Assembly: GCF_020166435.1 (NCBI RefSeq)
Contig: NZ_JAINZP010000013.1
Span: forward strand, 1 to 64,000
Direction of reading: 5' to 3'
Source of the DNA: Pectobacterium versatile
GTDB taxonomy: Bacteria > Pseudomonadota > Gammaproteobacteria > Enterobacterales > Enterobacteriaceae
Length of the DNA: 64,000 nucleotides
Notes under the pieces: model-generated
Told to the model about the DNA's origin: nothing
The model's database searches: none
The model's input: only the letters and a program-made list of their open reading frames with translations
Translations under genes and position numbers: made by a program
Shown: piece by piece, positions 33,747 through 41,247 of the stretch
Layout of the letters: each line of letters starts with the position of its first letter
Position numbering within the stretch: position 1 is the stretch's first letter

Positions 33747-35876
33747 ATGGCCGGAGGTGCGACGTCGGCCGCTGGGCTCAGCCCGCTGCGCGATGAACTG
33801 ATCCTGCACGCTGGCCCCGCTAACCGTGACGGATCGCCTAGCTGGACGCTGGAAGATCCGCTACGTGGCCTCTATTTTCGTATCGGCTGGGCGGAAATGG
33901 CGATGCTATCGCGCTGGTCGATGGGGAACGCGGCGCAGATCGTGGCCGAGGTTAACCAGACTTCTGCACTGACGCTCGATGACAGCGATGTGCAGTATTT
34001 CAACCGTTTCTTGCAGGCCAACAGCCTGACGCGGGTTTCTGGCGATGAGGCAATGGCGCAGTTTTCCCGTCAGGTGGAACAGTCGCGCGTTTCGATCTGG
34101 CGCAAGCTGTTGAAGAACTATCTATTTTTTCGCATTCCCTTGTGGCACCCCGATCGCTTTCTGGGCGCGACCTTACCGTGGATCGAGCCGTTTTTCAGCC
34201 GGACTTTTCTCAAGCTGACGCTGCTGGTGGCCGTGCTGGGGCTATTCCTCGCCGGACGCCAGTGGGAAACGTTCAAGCATACGTTTCTGCATTTCTTCAC
34301 GCTGGAAGGCGCAGTGCTGGCAGGGCTGACGCTGTGTTTTACCAAGATTCTGCATGAGTTCGGCCATGCCTACACCTGCAAGCGCTTTGGTGCGCGGGTT
34401 GCTACGATGGGCGTCGCGTTTCTGGTGATGATGCCGGTGCTGTACACCGATACGTCTGGCTCGTGGAAACTTACCCGCCGTCGGGAGCGGATGGCGATTG
34501 GCGCAGCGGGCATGATGACCGAGCTGGTGCTGGCGGCGTGGGCGACGCTGGCATGGAGCTTCTTGCCAGACGGCATGCTGCGCAGCGCCGCGTTTATGCT
34601 GGCGACGACAACCTGGATTATGACGCTGGCGATTAACCTCAGCCCGCTGATGCGCTTCGACGGCTATTTCCTGCTTTCCGATGGATTACAGATGCCGAAC
34701 CTGCAAAACCGAGGCTTTGCTATCGGCCGCTGGCAGATGCGGGAATGGCTGTTCGGCTTAGGCGATGCCCCGCCGGAGCACTTTCCCCGCTGGCTGCAAC
34801 GTACGCTGGTGGGCTATGCCTTTGCGGTGTGGATATACCGTTTCTTCCTGTTTACCGGTATCGCGATTCTGGTTTACCACATGACATTCAAACTGCTGGG
34901 GATGCTGCTTTTCGCGATTGAAATCGGCTACTTCGTGGTGATGCCGGTGGTGAATGAAGTACGCGAGTGGAGTAAACGCCGTAAGGATTATCGTATGAAC
35001 CGTAATATGACGACAACGCTGACTGTGAGCGCTGTGATTCTGCTCTTGCTGATGATTCCCTGGCAGCGTGGCGTGTACGCCCCAGCGCTGCTGCGGGCGG
35101 AACAGCAAAGCAGCCTGTATATGCCCGTACCTGCGATGATTCAGCGCATTGACGTACAGGTTGGTCAGCCCGTGCACGCCGGGCAGACGCTGTTTACGCT
35201 GTCGTCTGACGCGCTGGCGCACGAACGGCAACAGCTGGAACGACAAATCGCTACGCTGAACTGGCAAAGCACCTTTCAGGTATTTAACAAGGAAGCGGCT
35301 GGCGATCACCAGCGAGTAAAGCAGGAACACGAAGCGGCGCTGCAAAAATTACAGGTATTGCAGCGCCAATCTGAACAACTGACGGTGCGTGCGCCGATAG
35401 ACGGCGTGGTGGCAGACATGGCGACACCGCTGGAAACGGGTGAGTGGCTGGGGCAGGGGGAATGGCTGGCGGTCGTCACCAAGCCAACCGGCGGGCTGGT
35501 GGAAGCGTTCGTGTCGGAAAAAGACTGGCAGCGGCTCCGCACGGGCGCAAAGGGGACGTTTTATTTACAGGACGTGAACCGCTCGTCGCTGCCGCTCACT
35601 ATTGTGGAGATTGCCAGCACGGCAACCCGCGATCTGAACGCCGCGCCGGAGTTGGCATCGATTTACGGCGGCGATATTGCCACGTTGAGCGACGCACAGC
35701 GCAAGCTGCATCCTGAACAGGCCGTTTATCGCGTGTTGCTCAGTCTGCCTGACGATTATCGTGCCCAGCCGCAGGTGCTGCGTGGCACGGTGGTGATGGA
35801 CGGTGAGGCGCAAAGCCTGCTGATTCGCGGCTGGAAAGTGGTGTCCGCCGTACTGATTCGCGAGCTGTCATTCTGA
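33747..35876 (+). CDS. M50 (site-2-protease type) membrane metalloprotease fused to a HlyD-like domain
   Basis: A 709-residue polytopic membrane protein. Zinc motif HEFGH lies at 203-207 and the third ligand D305 in LMRFDGYF, both as required for an active site-2-type protease. Hydrophobic helices span about 150-420. After a last helix near 425-440 a periplasmic HlyD-like part follows, with lipoyl halves around a coiled coil (MIQRIDVQVGQPVHAGQTLF and VRAPIDGVVADM). Fusions like this are annotated as putative peptide zinc metalloproteases. No ABC ATPase lies in this operon or its neighbours, so this protein stands where the exporter ATPase would be in type I secretion. Substrate inferred to be the giant protein. 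Confidence 0.85.
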   Translation: MAGGATSAAGLSPLRDELILHAGPANRDGSPSWTLEDPLRGLYFRIGWAEMAMLSRWSMGNAAQIVAEVNQTSALTLDDSDVQYFNRFLQANSLTRVSGDEAMAQFSRQVEQSRVSIWRKLLKNYLFFRIPLWHPDRFLGATLPWIEPFFSRTFLKLTLLVAVLGLFLAGRQWETFKHTFLHFFTLEGAVLAGLTLCFTKILHEFGHAYTCKRFGARVATMGVAFLVMMPVLYTDTSGSWKLTRRRERMAIGAAGMMTELVLAAWATLAWSFLPDGMLRSAAFMLATTTWIMTLAINLSPLMRFDGYFLLSDGLQMPNLQNRGFAIGRWQMREWLFGLGDAPPEHFPRWLQRTLVGYAFAVWIYRFFLFTGIAILVYHMTFKLLGMLLFAIEIGYFVVMPVVNEVREWSKRRKDYRMNRNMTTTLTVSAVILLLLMIPWQRGVYAPALLRAEQQSSLYMPVPAMIQRIDVQVGQPVHAGQTLFTLSSDALAHERQQLERQIATLNWQSTFQVFNKEAAGDHQRVKQEHEAALQKLQVLQRQSEQLTVRAPIDGVVADMATPLETGEWLGQGEWLAVVTKPTGGLVEAFVSEKDWQRLRTGAKGTFYLQDVNRSSLPLTIVEIASTATRDLNAAPELASIYGGDIATLSDAQRKLHPEQAVYRVLLSLPDDYRAQPQVLRGTVVMDGEAQSLLIRGWKVVSAVLIRELSF

Positions 35877-36070
35877 TCAGTTTTAATTTCTGCGATGTCG
35901 ATCCTGACTTTCTTCCTGCTATTGCCAGATTCTTGTTGTTGCTGGCAGTGGCGTGAAGGAGGGGGCTTATCCCCTCGATTATGTTGTTCCTGTTATCTCC
36001 ATTCTATCTGTTTAAAATAGCTGATTTTTTTACATTAGTGGCAAGGCTGCGACGTGACATCGAGATACAC

Positions 36071-36124
36071 GGGGCTACCACGGTGCGAGGTGTCCCTGCG
36101 GGAACCTCATCACCGTGTTTCCCC
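36071..36124 (+). promoter_or_regulatory. Long nested hairpin in the leader of rhiE
   Basis: CACGGTG/CACCGTG (36079-36085 and 36111-36117) encloses GAGGT/ACCTC and TCCC/GGGA arms, and GGGG/CCCC extends the stem outside. Only three Ts follow the inner stem. It ends about 80 nt before rhiE. It may be the terminator of the M50 operon or a leader structure. The rest of the 35877-36204 gap shows no gene. Confidence 0.55.
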
Positions 36125-36204
36125 TAATATCTGGCATTGACCGTTACCTTGAACCGCCGCGATGAAAATTATGATTTAACTGACTGAACACAAGAGGGCT
36201 GACT

Positions 36205-37935
36205 GTGAAGCGATCTGTCTTGTTGTTGGTGGGGGCCATGCTGGCACCCTATGGCTATAGCGCGCAGGATAATGCGGTGTCGTTATCCGTTTCTGGTTTG
36301 AATACCATTCTGGATAATGGCTTGCTAAAAGTCGCGTTTGGGGAGGATGGCAGCGCGGTAAGCATGGTGACGGGAGGCAAAAATATCGTCACTAACCTGT
36401 CCGGCGCGGTGCGCGACCCGAGTAAAACGCGTAGCGCTTATCTCGATTACTATATTAACGATGCTCATGCTAAAGGCGTCAAAGATTTTGTCCCCGAGCG
36501 GGTAGAGGTGCTGCGCAACGATCGAGATATAGCGCATGTGGCCTATATCGACGACCGGGACGGGCTGTTACGACTTGAATATCACCTGATTATGCGTCGC
36601 GGCGTTAGCGGGCTTTATAGCTATGTCGTTGCTGAGAATAGCGGAAGTCAGGACGTTAAAGTCAGTGAATTGCGTAACGTCTATCGCTTCGATCCCGCCC
36701 GGTTAGATCATCTTTACAACGGCGATCGTCAGGGTAAGCCGCTGCTCTACAGCCAGCTTGAAGCGTCGCCGAAGGTGCAGGATGAAACCTGGCGATTGCC
36801 GGATGGCAGCATTTATTCCAAATATGATTTTGCCAGTTACATGCGTGCTGCGCCTTTCTGGGGCGTTTTCGGTAATGGTGTGGGCGCGTGGCTGATTCAC
36901 GGCAATCGGGAGTATTTCTCCGGCGATGCGCTCAAGCAGGATCTGCTGGTGCATCAGGATGCGATCATCCTGAACTACATGACGGGCTCGCACTTTGGTA
37001 CGCCGGATATGGTCGCCCCGCCGGGCTGGAAAAAATTCTACGGTCCGTGGCTGCTGTATATCAATCAGGGCGATACCGAACAAATGCTGGCGGATGCTCA
37101 GCGCCAGGCGCTGACGGAAGCTGTCGGTTGGCCGTACAACTGGGTCAACGATTCCCGCTATGCGCGCGATCGCACGCAGGTGAGCGGACGCATTGCCAGC
37201 CAGCAGCCGGTGACCATCGTGCTTTCGTCATCGCTGGATGAACCGTTCGATGTGCAAACCCGTGGCTATTCGTATCAGGCAACGACAGACACGCAGGGGA
37301 ATTTTGTAATCCCTCATGTTCGCCCGGGCAATTACCATCTGGCGGTATACGCCAACAGCGGTACGCAGCCGGGAATATTAGCAGAACAAACGCTGTCCGT
37401 TTCCGGTGATAAGCAAGTGCTGCCTGTGATAACCCTACCGAAAGCCGAACCGGTTGTTTGGGCGATTGGGCAGGCCAATCGGCAGGCGAGTGAATTCCGC
37501 TTTGGCAATGAGGCCCGCAACACCCGCTGGCAGCATGAGGTTCCTGCAAACCTGACGTTCGATATTGGCCGCAGCGACTATCAGCACGACTGGTATTACG
37601 CGCAGACCAAACCGGGAAAATGGGATATCCGTTTTGCCCTGCAACCTGAGAAAAAAAACTATTTCCTGAATATCGCACTGGCGGCAGCGAGCAACAGCGG
37701 CATGAGCGAGCCGACCATGCCACAGCTGGCGATAGCAGTGAACGGCAGCACGTTGGAAACGCTGACTTACGAAAACGACAAAGCCATTTATCGCGGAGCG
37801 CTACAGAGTGGTCGTTATCACATCGCCCGCATCCCTGTGTCATCCCGCTTTCTGAAAAACGGCAACAACACAATCACGCTGCAATTAAAAGGCGGCAGCG
37901 TGATGTATGACGTGGTGACGTTAAGCGAAGAGTAA
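36205..37935 (+). CDS. rhiE: Rhamnogalacturonate lyase, polysaccharide lyase family 4 (RhiE)
   Basis: A 576-residue secreted enzyme that cleaves rhamnogalacturonan I in plant cell walls by beta-elimination. Signal peptide about 1-20 (cleavage after GYS-A). The catalytic N-terminal domain (about 25-310) contains the family features YLDYYINDAHAKGVKDF, KYDFASYMRAAPFWGVFG and NYMTGSHFGTPD. A fibronectin-like middle domain (about 325-405) and a C-terminal jelly-roll carbohydrate-binding-like domain (about 410-576) complete the PL4 layout. In Dickeya, RhiE leaves the cell through the Out type II system. It is monocistronic, between two strong hairpins. Confidence 0.92.
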   Translation: MKRSVLLLVGAMLAPYGYSAQDNAVSLSVSGLNTILDNGLLKVAFGEDGSAVSMVTGGKNIVTNLSGAVRDPSKTRSAYLDYYINDAHAKGVKDFVPERVEVLRNDRDIAHVAYIDDRDGLLRLEYHLIMRRGVSGLYSYVVAENSGSQDVKVSELRNVYRFDPARLDHLYNGDRQGKPLLYSQLEASPKVQDETWRLPDGSIYSKYDFASYMRAAPFWGVFGNGVGAWLIHGNREYFSGDALKQDLLVHQDAIILNYMTGSHFGTPDMVAPPGWKKFYGPWLLYINQGDTEQMLADAQRQALTEAVGWPYNWVNDSRYARDRTQVSGRIASQQPVTIVLSSSLDEPFDVQTRGYSYQATTDTQGNFVIPHVRPGNYHLAVYANSGTQPGILAEQTLSVSGDKQVLPVITLPKAEPVVWAIGQANRQASEFRFGNEARNTRWQHEVPANLTFDIGRSDYQHDWYYAQTKPGKWDIRFALQPEKKNYFLNIALAAASNSGMSEPTMPQLAIAVNGSTLETLTYENDKAIYRGALQSGRYHIARIPVSSRFLKNGNNTITLQLKGGSVMYDVVTLSEE

Positions 37936-38051
37936 ACTCGGTTTTTACAATATGAAATATTGGCCTAGAGAACTGGGAAACTCTGAGTTTGGTGATGCGT
38001 TCAAAGCCAGTGCGAAGTGTTGTTAAATCAGCAAGCAGAAAGCTAATGATT

Positions 38052-38095
38052 TCACCTGCGTCCCTAGGTTTATAGATGCTAGGGGCGCTGGGTGA
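38052..38095. terminator. Bidirectional terminator between rhiE and the lysozyme gene
   Basis: TCACC..CG.CCCTAG pairs with CTAGGG.CG..GGTGA around a 10-nt loop. AATATTTTT follows on the plus strand. The convergent lysozyme gene ends only 9 bp away. Confidence 0.75.
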
Positions 38096-38103
38096 TAATA
38101 TTT

Positions 38104-38553
38104 TTATGCTGTTACAAAGAGATCTCTTTCCATTTTTCTACGGTGTGCAAGCCCTGGTATTTCTTTCCCACCAGCGTGATCCCATTTTGAAAACTCAGTG
38201 GCTGCAAGTGTATAATTACCTTGATTCAGGTACTTTAATAATGTTGATTTTCGTACATTCTCAATACCGATATTAAAAGCGAGGCTGACCAACGCATCAA
38301 ATTGGTTTTGATTAAGAGGTACGGTAACAATAGTATTAATATCACGTTCAAAACATTTAAGGTCTTCGTGTAACAAATCCTCCGCTTGATTATTCGATAA
38401 TTCTTCAGGAAAATGTTCTCCTGGTAGGAGCAGATGTCCATAGCCAATCGTCCATTTCCCAACCACATCCTGATATTTTTTAAGTCTGAGCCCTTCAAAT
38501 GTTTTTATCAGTTCTAAACCTGGTTGGCCGATTTTATGCGGTACGTTTTCCAT
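38104..38553 (-). CDS. Phage-type lysozyme (GH24 muramidase)
   Basis: A 149-residue T4/P22-type lysozyme that cuts peptidoglycan glycan strands. The catalytic triad has the exact Glu-8aa-Asp-5aa-Thr spacing: E20 (KTFEG), D29 (KYQDV) and T35 (KWTIGYGH). The domain runs nearly end to end with NQNQFDALVSLAFNIG in the middle. I choose ATG 38553 because TGGAG lies 7 nt before it. There is no signal peptide, no signal-anchor helix and no holin next to it, so how it would reach the wall is open. It is the last gene of the AT-rich minus-strand group. Confidence 0.9.
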   Translation of the reverse strand: MENVPHKIGQPGLELIKTFEGLRLKKYQDVVGKWTIGYGHLLLPGEHFPEELSNNQAEDLLHEDLKCFERDINTIVTVPLNQNQFDALVSLAFNIGIENVRKSTLLKYLNQGNYTLAATEFSKWDHAGGKEIPGLAHRRKMERDLFVTA

Positions 38554-38627
38554 AGCAAACTCCATATATAAACGTTAAAATTGGTAATTAGTCGGTGAAC
38601 CATTGTCTTTAATTATGGGGGCTGTCA

Positions 38628-38999
38628 CTACCTGAATTCCATTAAAAAAATAAGATACTGTGTATGGGGATCTGAATTTCTGTCAGGAATTTTGATATTA
38701 ATAACCTTTTTTTCACAATGCCTAAACCATCGTGTCAGAATGCCAGGTTTTCCGACATATAATATATCTGGCTGGCATTTTAAACTGTATGCAAAAAAGG
38801 AAATGTGTAGCGTGCTTTGGTAACAATGACAGTCCAGAACAGGCAGAAGGTTATTTAGTGGTTGCTGGGTACGCCAACTGAGATCAATAAGTCGGTTCAC
38901 ATACTGATGCGCCATATCATGATCAATCTTACGCTGCGCATGTTGGTGCGATCGATAAATATTGTCGGCTATCTGTATGATAGATATGCGCATGATCAA
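38628..38999 (-). CDS. Unknown 123-aa protein
   Basis: Not recognised. The product is soluble-looking with no membrane helix. Most of it is helical and basic, with a His/Cys-containing middle (LDCHCYQS, CQPDILY, FRHCEKK). The ATG overlaps the stop of the 88-aa gene by 4 nt (ATGA), and a third codon is also ATG. It precedes the lysozyme gene by 74 nt, all on the same strand, so it probably belongs to the DUF2589 group operon. It is shorter and more AT-rich than the flanking core genes. Confidence 0.7.
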   Translation of the reverse strand: MIMRISIIQIADNIYRSHQHAQRKIDHDMAHQYVNRLIDLSWRTQQPLNNLLPVLDCHCYQSTLHISFFAYSLKCQPDILYVGKPGILTRWFRHCEKKVINIKIPDRNSDPHTQYLIFLMEFR

Positions 39000-39262
39000 T
39001 CAATCCATAATGGCTTACGTTCAAAATCAATGTGATAAACCAACCATTGTTGTATCACCTGATGTTCTCCCATATTGAGTAAGATAAAGTTTTTCTCAAT
39101 ACCAATGATTCGTCCCTTCGGAGATTCCGAAAGACAGCGATTTACTAGATCTGTCGCCCGCAGAGCATCTTCTTCCGAGTAAGGAACAGAGGGGGTTGGG
39201 TTACCGATAGCAATGCGCTTTACAAATCGAATGCCTGAGAGGTCAAAAACCTGTGATGTCAT
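38996..39262 (-). CDS. Unknown 88-aa protein
   Basis: Not recognised. It begins MTSQVFDLSGIRFVKRIAIG and has a C-terminal half GRIIGIEKNFILLNMGEHQV that looks like alternating beta strands. No signal peptide or membrane helix. GGAG lies 8 nt before the ATG. It overlaps the 123-aa gene by 4 nt, so the two are translationally coupled. A family A MITE lies between it and the upstream DUF2589 gene. Confidence 0.75.
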   Translation of the reverse strand: MTSQVFDLSGIRFVKRIAIGNPTPSVPYSEEDALRATDLVNRCLSESPKGRIIGIEKNFILLNMGEHQVIQQWLVYHIDFERKPLWID

Positions 39263-39327
39263 TCAATTTCTCCTTACCAACAAGTTGATAGATATAGGGT
39301 AAGAAGAGATCTTACCCTGAGTTTATA

Positions 39328-39465
39328 TATCCGTCATACTTCAAGTTGCATGTGCGTTGGCTGTATTACTCGGCCCTTCCATGTGCCTCGCCCTAAAGAG
39401 CCAACGCTTTTTGTTGTTCAAAACGTTAACGTTTTGTCCTGAAACTCGAATTATTTAGGGTATAG
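39328..39465. repeat. MITE-like element, family A, copy 3 (138 bp)
   Basis: TATCCGTCATACTTCAAG opens the element and CTCGAATTATTTAGGGTATA closes it. The interior is different and shorter than copy 1, with an AAAACGTTAACGTTTT palindrome. It ends one base before the stop codon of the DUF2589 gene and sits inside the likely operon. Confidence 0.85.
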
Positions 39466-39466
39466 T

Positions 39467-40093
39467 CTACTTGCTGTCGGCGTCTTTGTTCGTGTTAGCT
39501 TGAGGTTTGGCGACAGGTTGAATGATGGTCTGCATAATATCAAGCACACGAGAAAGGCCTTCAGGCATACCTTCATCAGCAGCATGGACTTCAATATGGT
39601 ATTTTGCCGAATTATCCGTCTTTCTGGTGCTTTCCTGATGGGCACTGACATTACCTTTTATTTTCACACCCCAGCCAAATAACCCACCGCCTGCATTGAG
39701 TCCTGTGCTTTCATCTGATGATTTTTTTTCTTCTACGGCTGATTTTACTTCCATATCGAAAGTAATATCGACTTTCTTTACCGACAATGCAGGTATATTG
39801 ACAATAGAAAGCAACGGGACATTAATTTCCATATCTTGAAGGATATTGATGATTCCTTCATTGGTTTGTTGTGGAATGTTCTGTTGGTATTCAAATTTAA
39901 TATTTCTCACTTCTTTTTTATCAATAATATTTTCATTACCATCTTTGTAAGTCGTAATAAAACCGATTTCATTGATAAAATCCACAGTGGCCTTTGCCAT
40001 CATAACCTGAGCCTCACATGCTGCCTGCAGTGGCGCACCGATGAGTGCATTCATCGGAAGACCATTAAATTGATTCGCGATTTCATTTGCCAT
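39467..40093 (-). CDS. DUF2589-type protein (208 aa), paralogue 1
   Basis: It resembles the DUF2589 family, whose function I do not know. The N-terminus NALIGAPLQAACEAQVMMAK is characteristic. A segment INVPLLSIVNIPALSVKKVD and the beta-rich ITFDMEVKS follow, then a low-complexity loop with Gly-rich GLNAGGGLFGWGVKIKG. The C-terminal IEVHAADEGMPEGLSRVLDI is shared with the neighbouring paralogue. No signal peptide is evident. GAAGGA precedes the ATG by 9 nt. Confidence 0.78.
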   Translation of the reverse strand: MANEIANQFNGLPMNALIGAPLQAACEAQVMMAKATVDFINEIGFITTYKDGNENIIDKKEVRNIKFEYQQNIPQQTNEGIINILQDMEINVPLLSIVNIPALSVKKVDITFDMEVKSAVEEKKSSDESTGLNAGGGLFGWGVKIKGNVSAHQESTRKTDNSAKYHIEVHAADEGMPEGLSRVLDIMQTIIQPVAKPQANTNKDADSK

Positions 40094-40175
40094 GATTGTG
40101 ATTCCTTCAGCTGTGGGTTAATTCATTGTGAATGATGTATTTAATTAATTATTTTTTGGCTTTTTTTATGTGGAA

Positions 40176-40802
40176 TCACTTTGATAAATCATCATTACGG
40201 TTGTTCTTTCCCTGTTTTTTTCCCGTATAAAAATAACCTTGAGCATTGTTTATCAGTTCGTTCACCATTCTGGAGACACCTTCAGGTGTGTCCTGATGAA
40301 CAATTTCTATTTTTATCTTGGCTAATAGGCTATTTTTGTTTTTTATGATTCCACTACCAAGATCTACTTGCAGAGATGGTTGCTCCTCTAATAGTTCGGG
40401 TTTGTCTTGAACATCATTAGCGAATAGCTTTATCTGTTCATTATTATGACCTGGTTCGAACTCATCAAGATTGGTGAGCCCTACTTCAAATTCGGCGGAG
40501 GCTTTTTCAATCCGCACGCTACTGAGTGGAACCAGATTAATAAAGGGAACGCAATAGTAATCAATATCATCATCTGTTGCACCTTCGCGACGAGAAGGAA
40601 GACCGATTTTCAATCTGCGTGGGAAAATTCCTGGCAGCATATTTTTTTCATCGCTGACAGACAGATCGGGATCTTTTCTACGTTTTTTTTTAAAAAAACG
40701 TAGAATATTTAGCGATTGCGCTTCGGCAACATCATCTTGTGCCTGTGCCATTGATTTAGCTAAAGCGGTAATAATACTGCTTAAAGACGTGTTTTTTGCC
40801 AT
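40176..40802 (-). CDS. DUF2589-like protein (208 aa), paralogue 2
   Basis: I take ATG 40802 as start; the frame is open to 40925, but the extra 41 residues look non-native. The product has a helical N-terminus (SSIITALAKSMAQAQDDVAE), a very basic patch (RFFKKKRRKDPD), the core VPFINLVPLSSVRIEKASAE and the C-terminal motif DTPEGVSRMVNELI. The last two correspond to INVPLLSIVNIPALSVKKVD and GMPEGLSRVLDIM in paralogue 1, so the genes are diverged duplicates. It is the first gene of the group and diverges from the M20-LuxR regulator across a TCACCC-rich intergenic region. Function unknown. Confidence 0.78.
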   Translation of the reverse strand: MAKNTSLSSIITALAKSMAQAQDDVAEAQSLNILRFFKKKRRKDPDLSVSDEKNMLPGIFPRRLKIGLPSRREGATDDDIDYYCVPFINLVPLSSVRIEKASAEFEVGLTNLDEFEPGHNNEQIKLFANDVQDKPELLEEQPSLQVDLGSGIIKNKNSLLAKIKIEIVHQDTPEGVSRMVNELINNAQGYFYTGKKQGKNNRNDDLSK

Positions 40803-40921
40803 GACTATTCTCGCACTCTGAATGTTGCAGGAGATATTGTACAGCGCTATTGCTATTCCCATGGATATGCGTAAATGACGTTTACACATATCTAGATTAT
40901 TCGAAAGTAGCTCATTTGGCA

Positions 40922-41139
40922 TCACCCTTTTTCTGATTAATTTTTCACCCCTAATAAAACCCCCTGTGTTTTTACTGTATAAATTTGCATTTAAATGTGG
41001 TTTTATTACTAAGGCTTGATTATTCTATGTCTGACTCACCCCTCGTAGGGGGGGGTAATTTATTGTTTTACATTTGTTTTTATTTTTTTGTTACCACTTC
41101 ACCCCCATGAACAGAATTTTTTATGAAAAGAGGGGGTGA
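40922..41139. promoter_or_regulatory. Array of TCACCC(C) boxes between the DUF2589 group and the M20-LuxR gene
   Basis: TCACCC(C) occurs at 40922, 40945, 41036 and 41099, and inverted (GGGGGTGA) at 41132. Box 41036 continues TCGTAGGGGGGGGT, forming a tight inverted repeat. Boxes 41099-41106 and 41132-41139 are perfect 8-bp arms 25 bp apart. The surrounding sequence is very AT-rich. This looks like a multi-site operator for a divergent promoter pair, probably bound by the adjacent LuxR-domain regulator. Confidence 0.6.
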
Positions 41140-41247
41140 TGTTAATTTTTATATTTACAGAGTGAGAAAAATCACAGTATATACAGTGATTCAGATGAAG
41201 TAATTATTAGTATTAAAACTATTCCATTAGCTACCTGGTTCATTATT

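Noticed and set aside
38104-38553. Prophage remnant explanation for the lysozyme
   Set aside because: No integrase, holin, tail or capsid gene is near, and the gene is in line with the DUF2589 group; a remnant remains possible but is not supported by neighbours.
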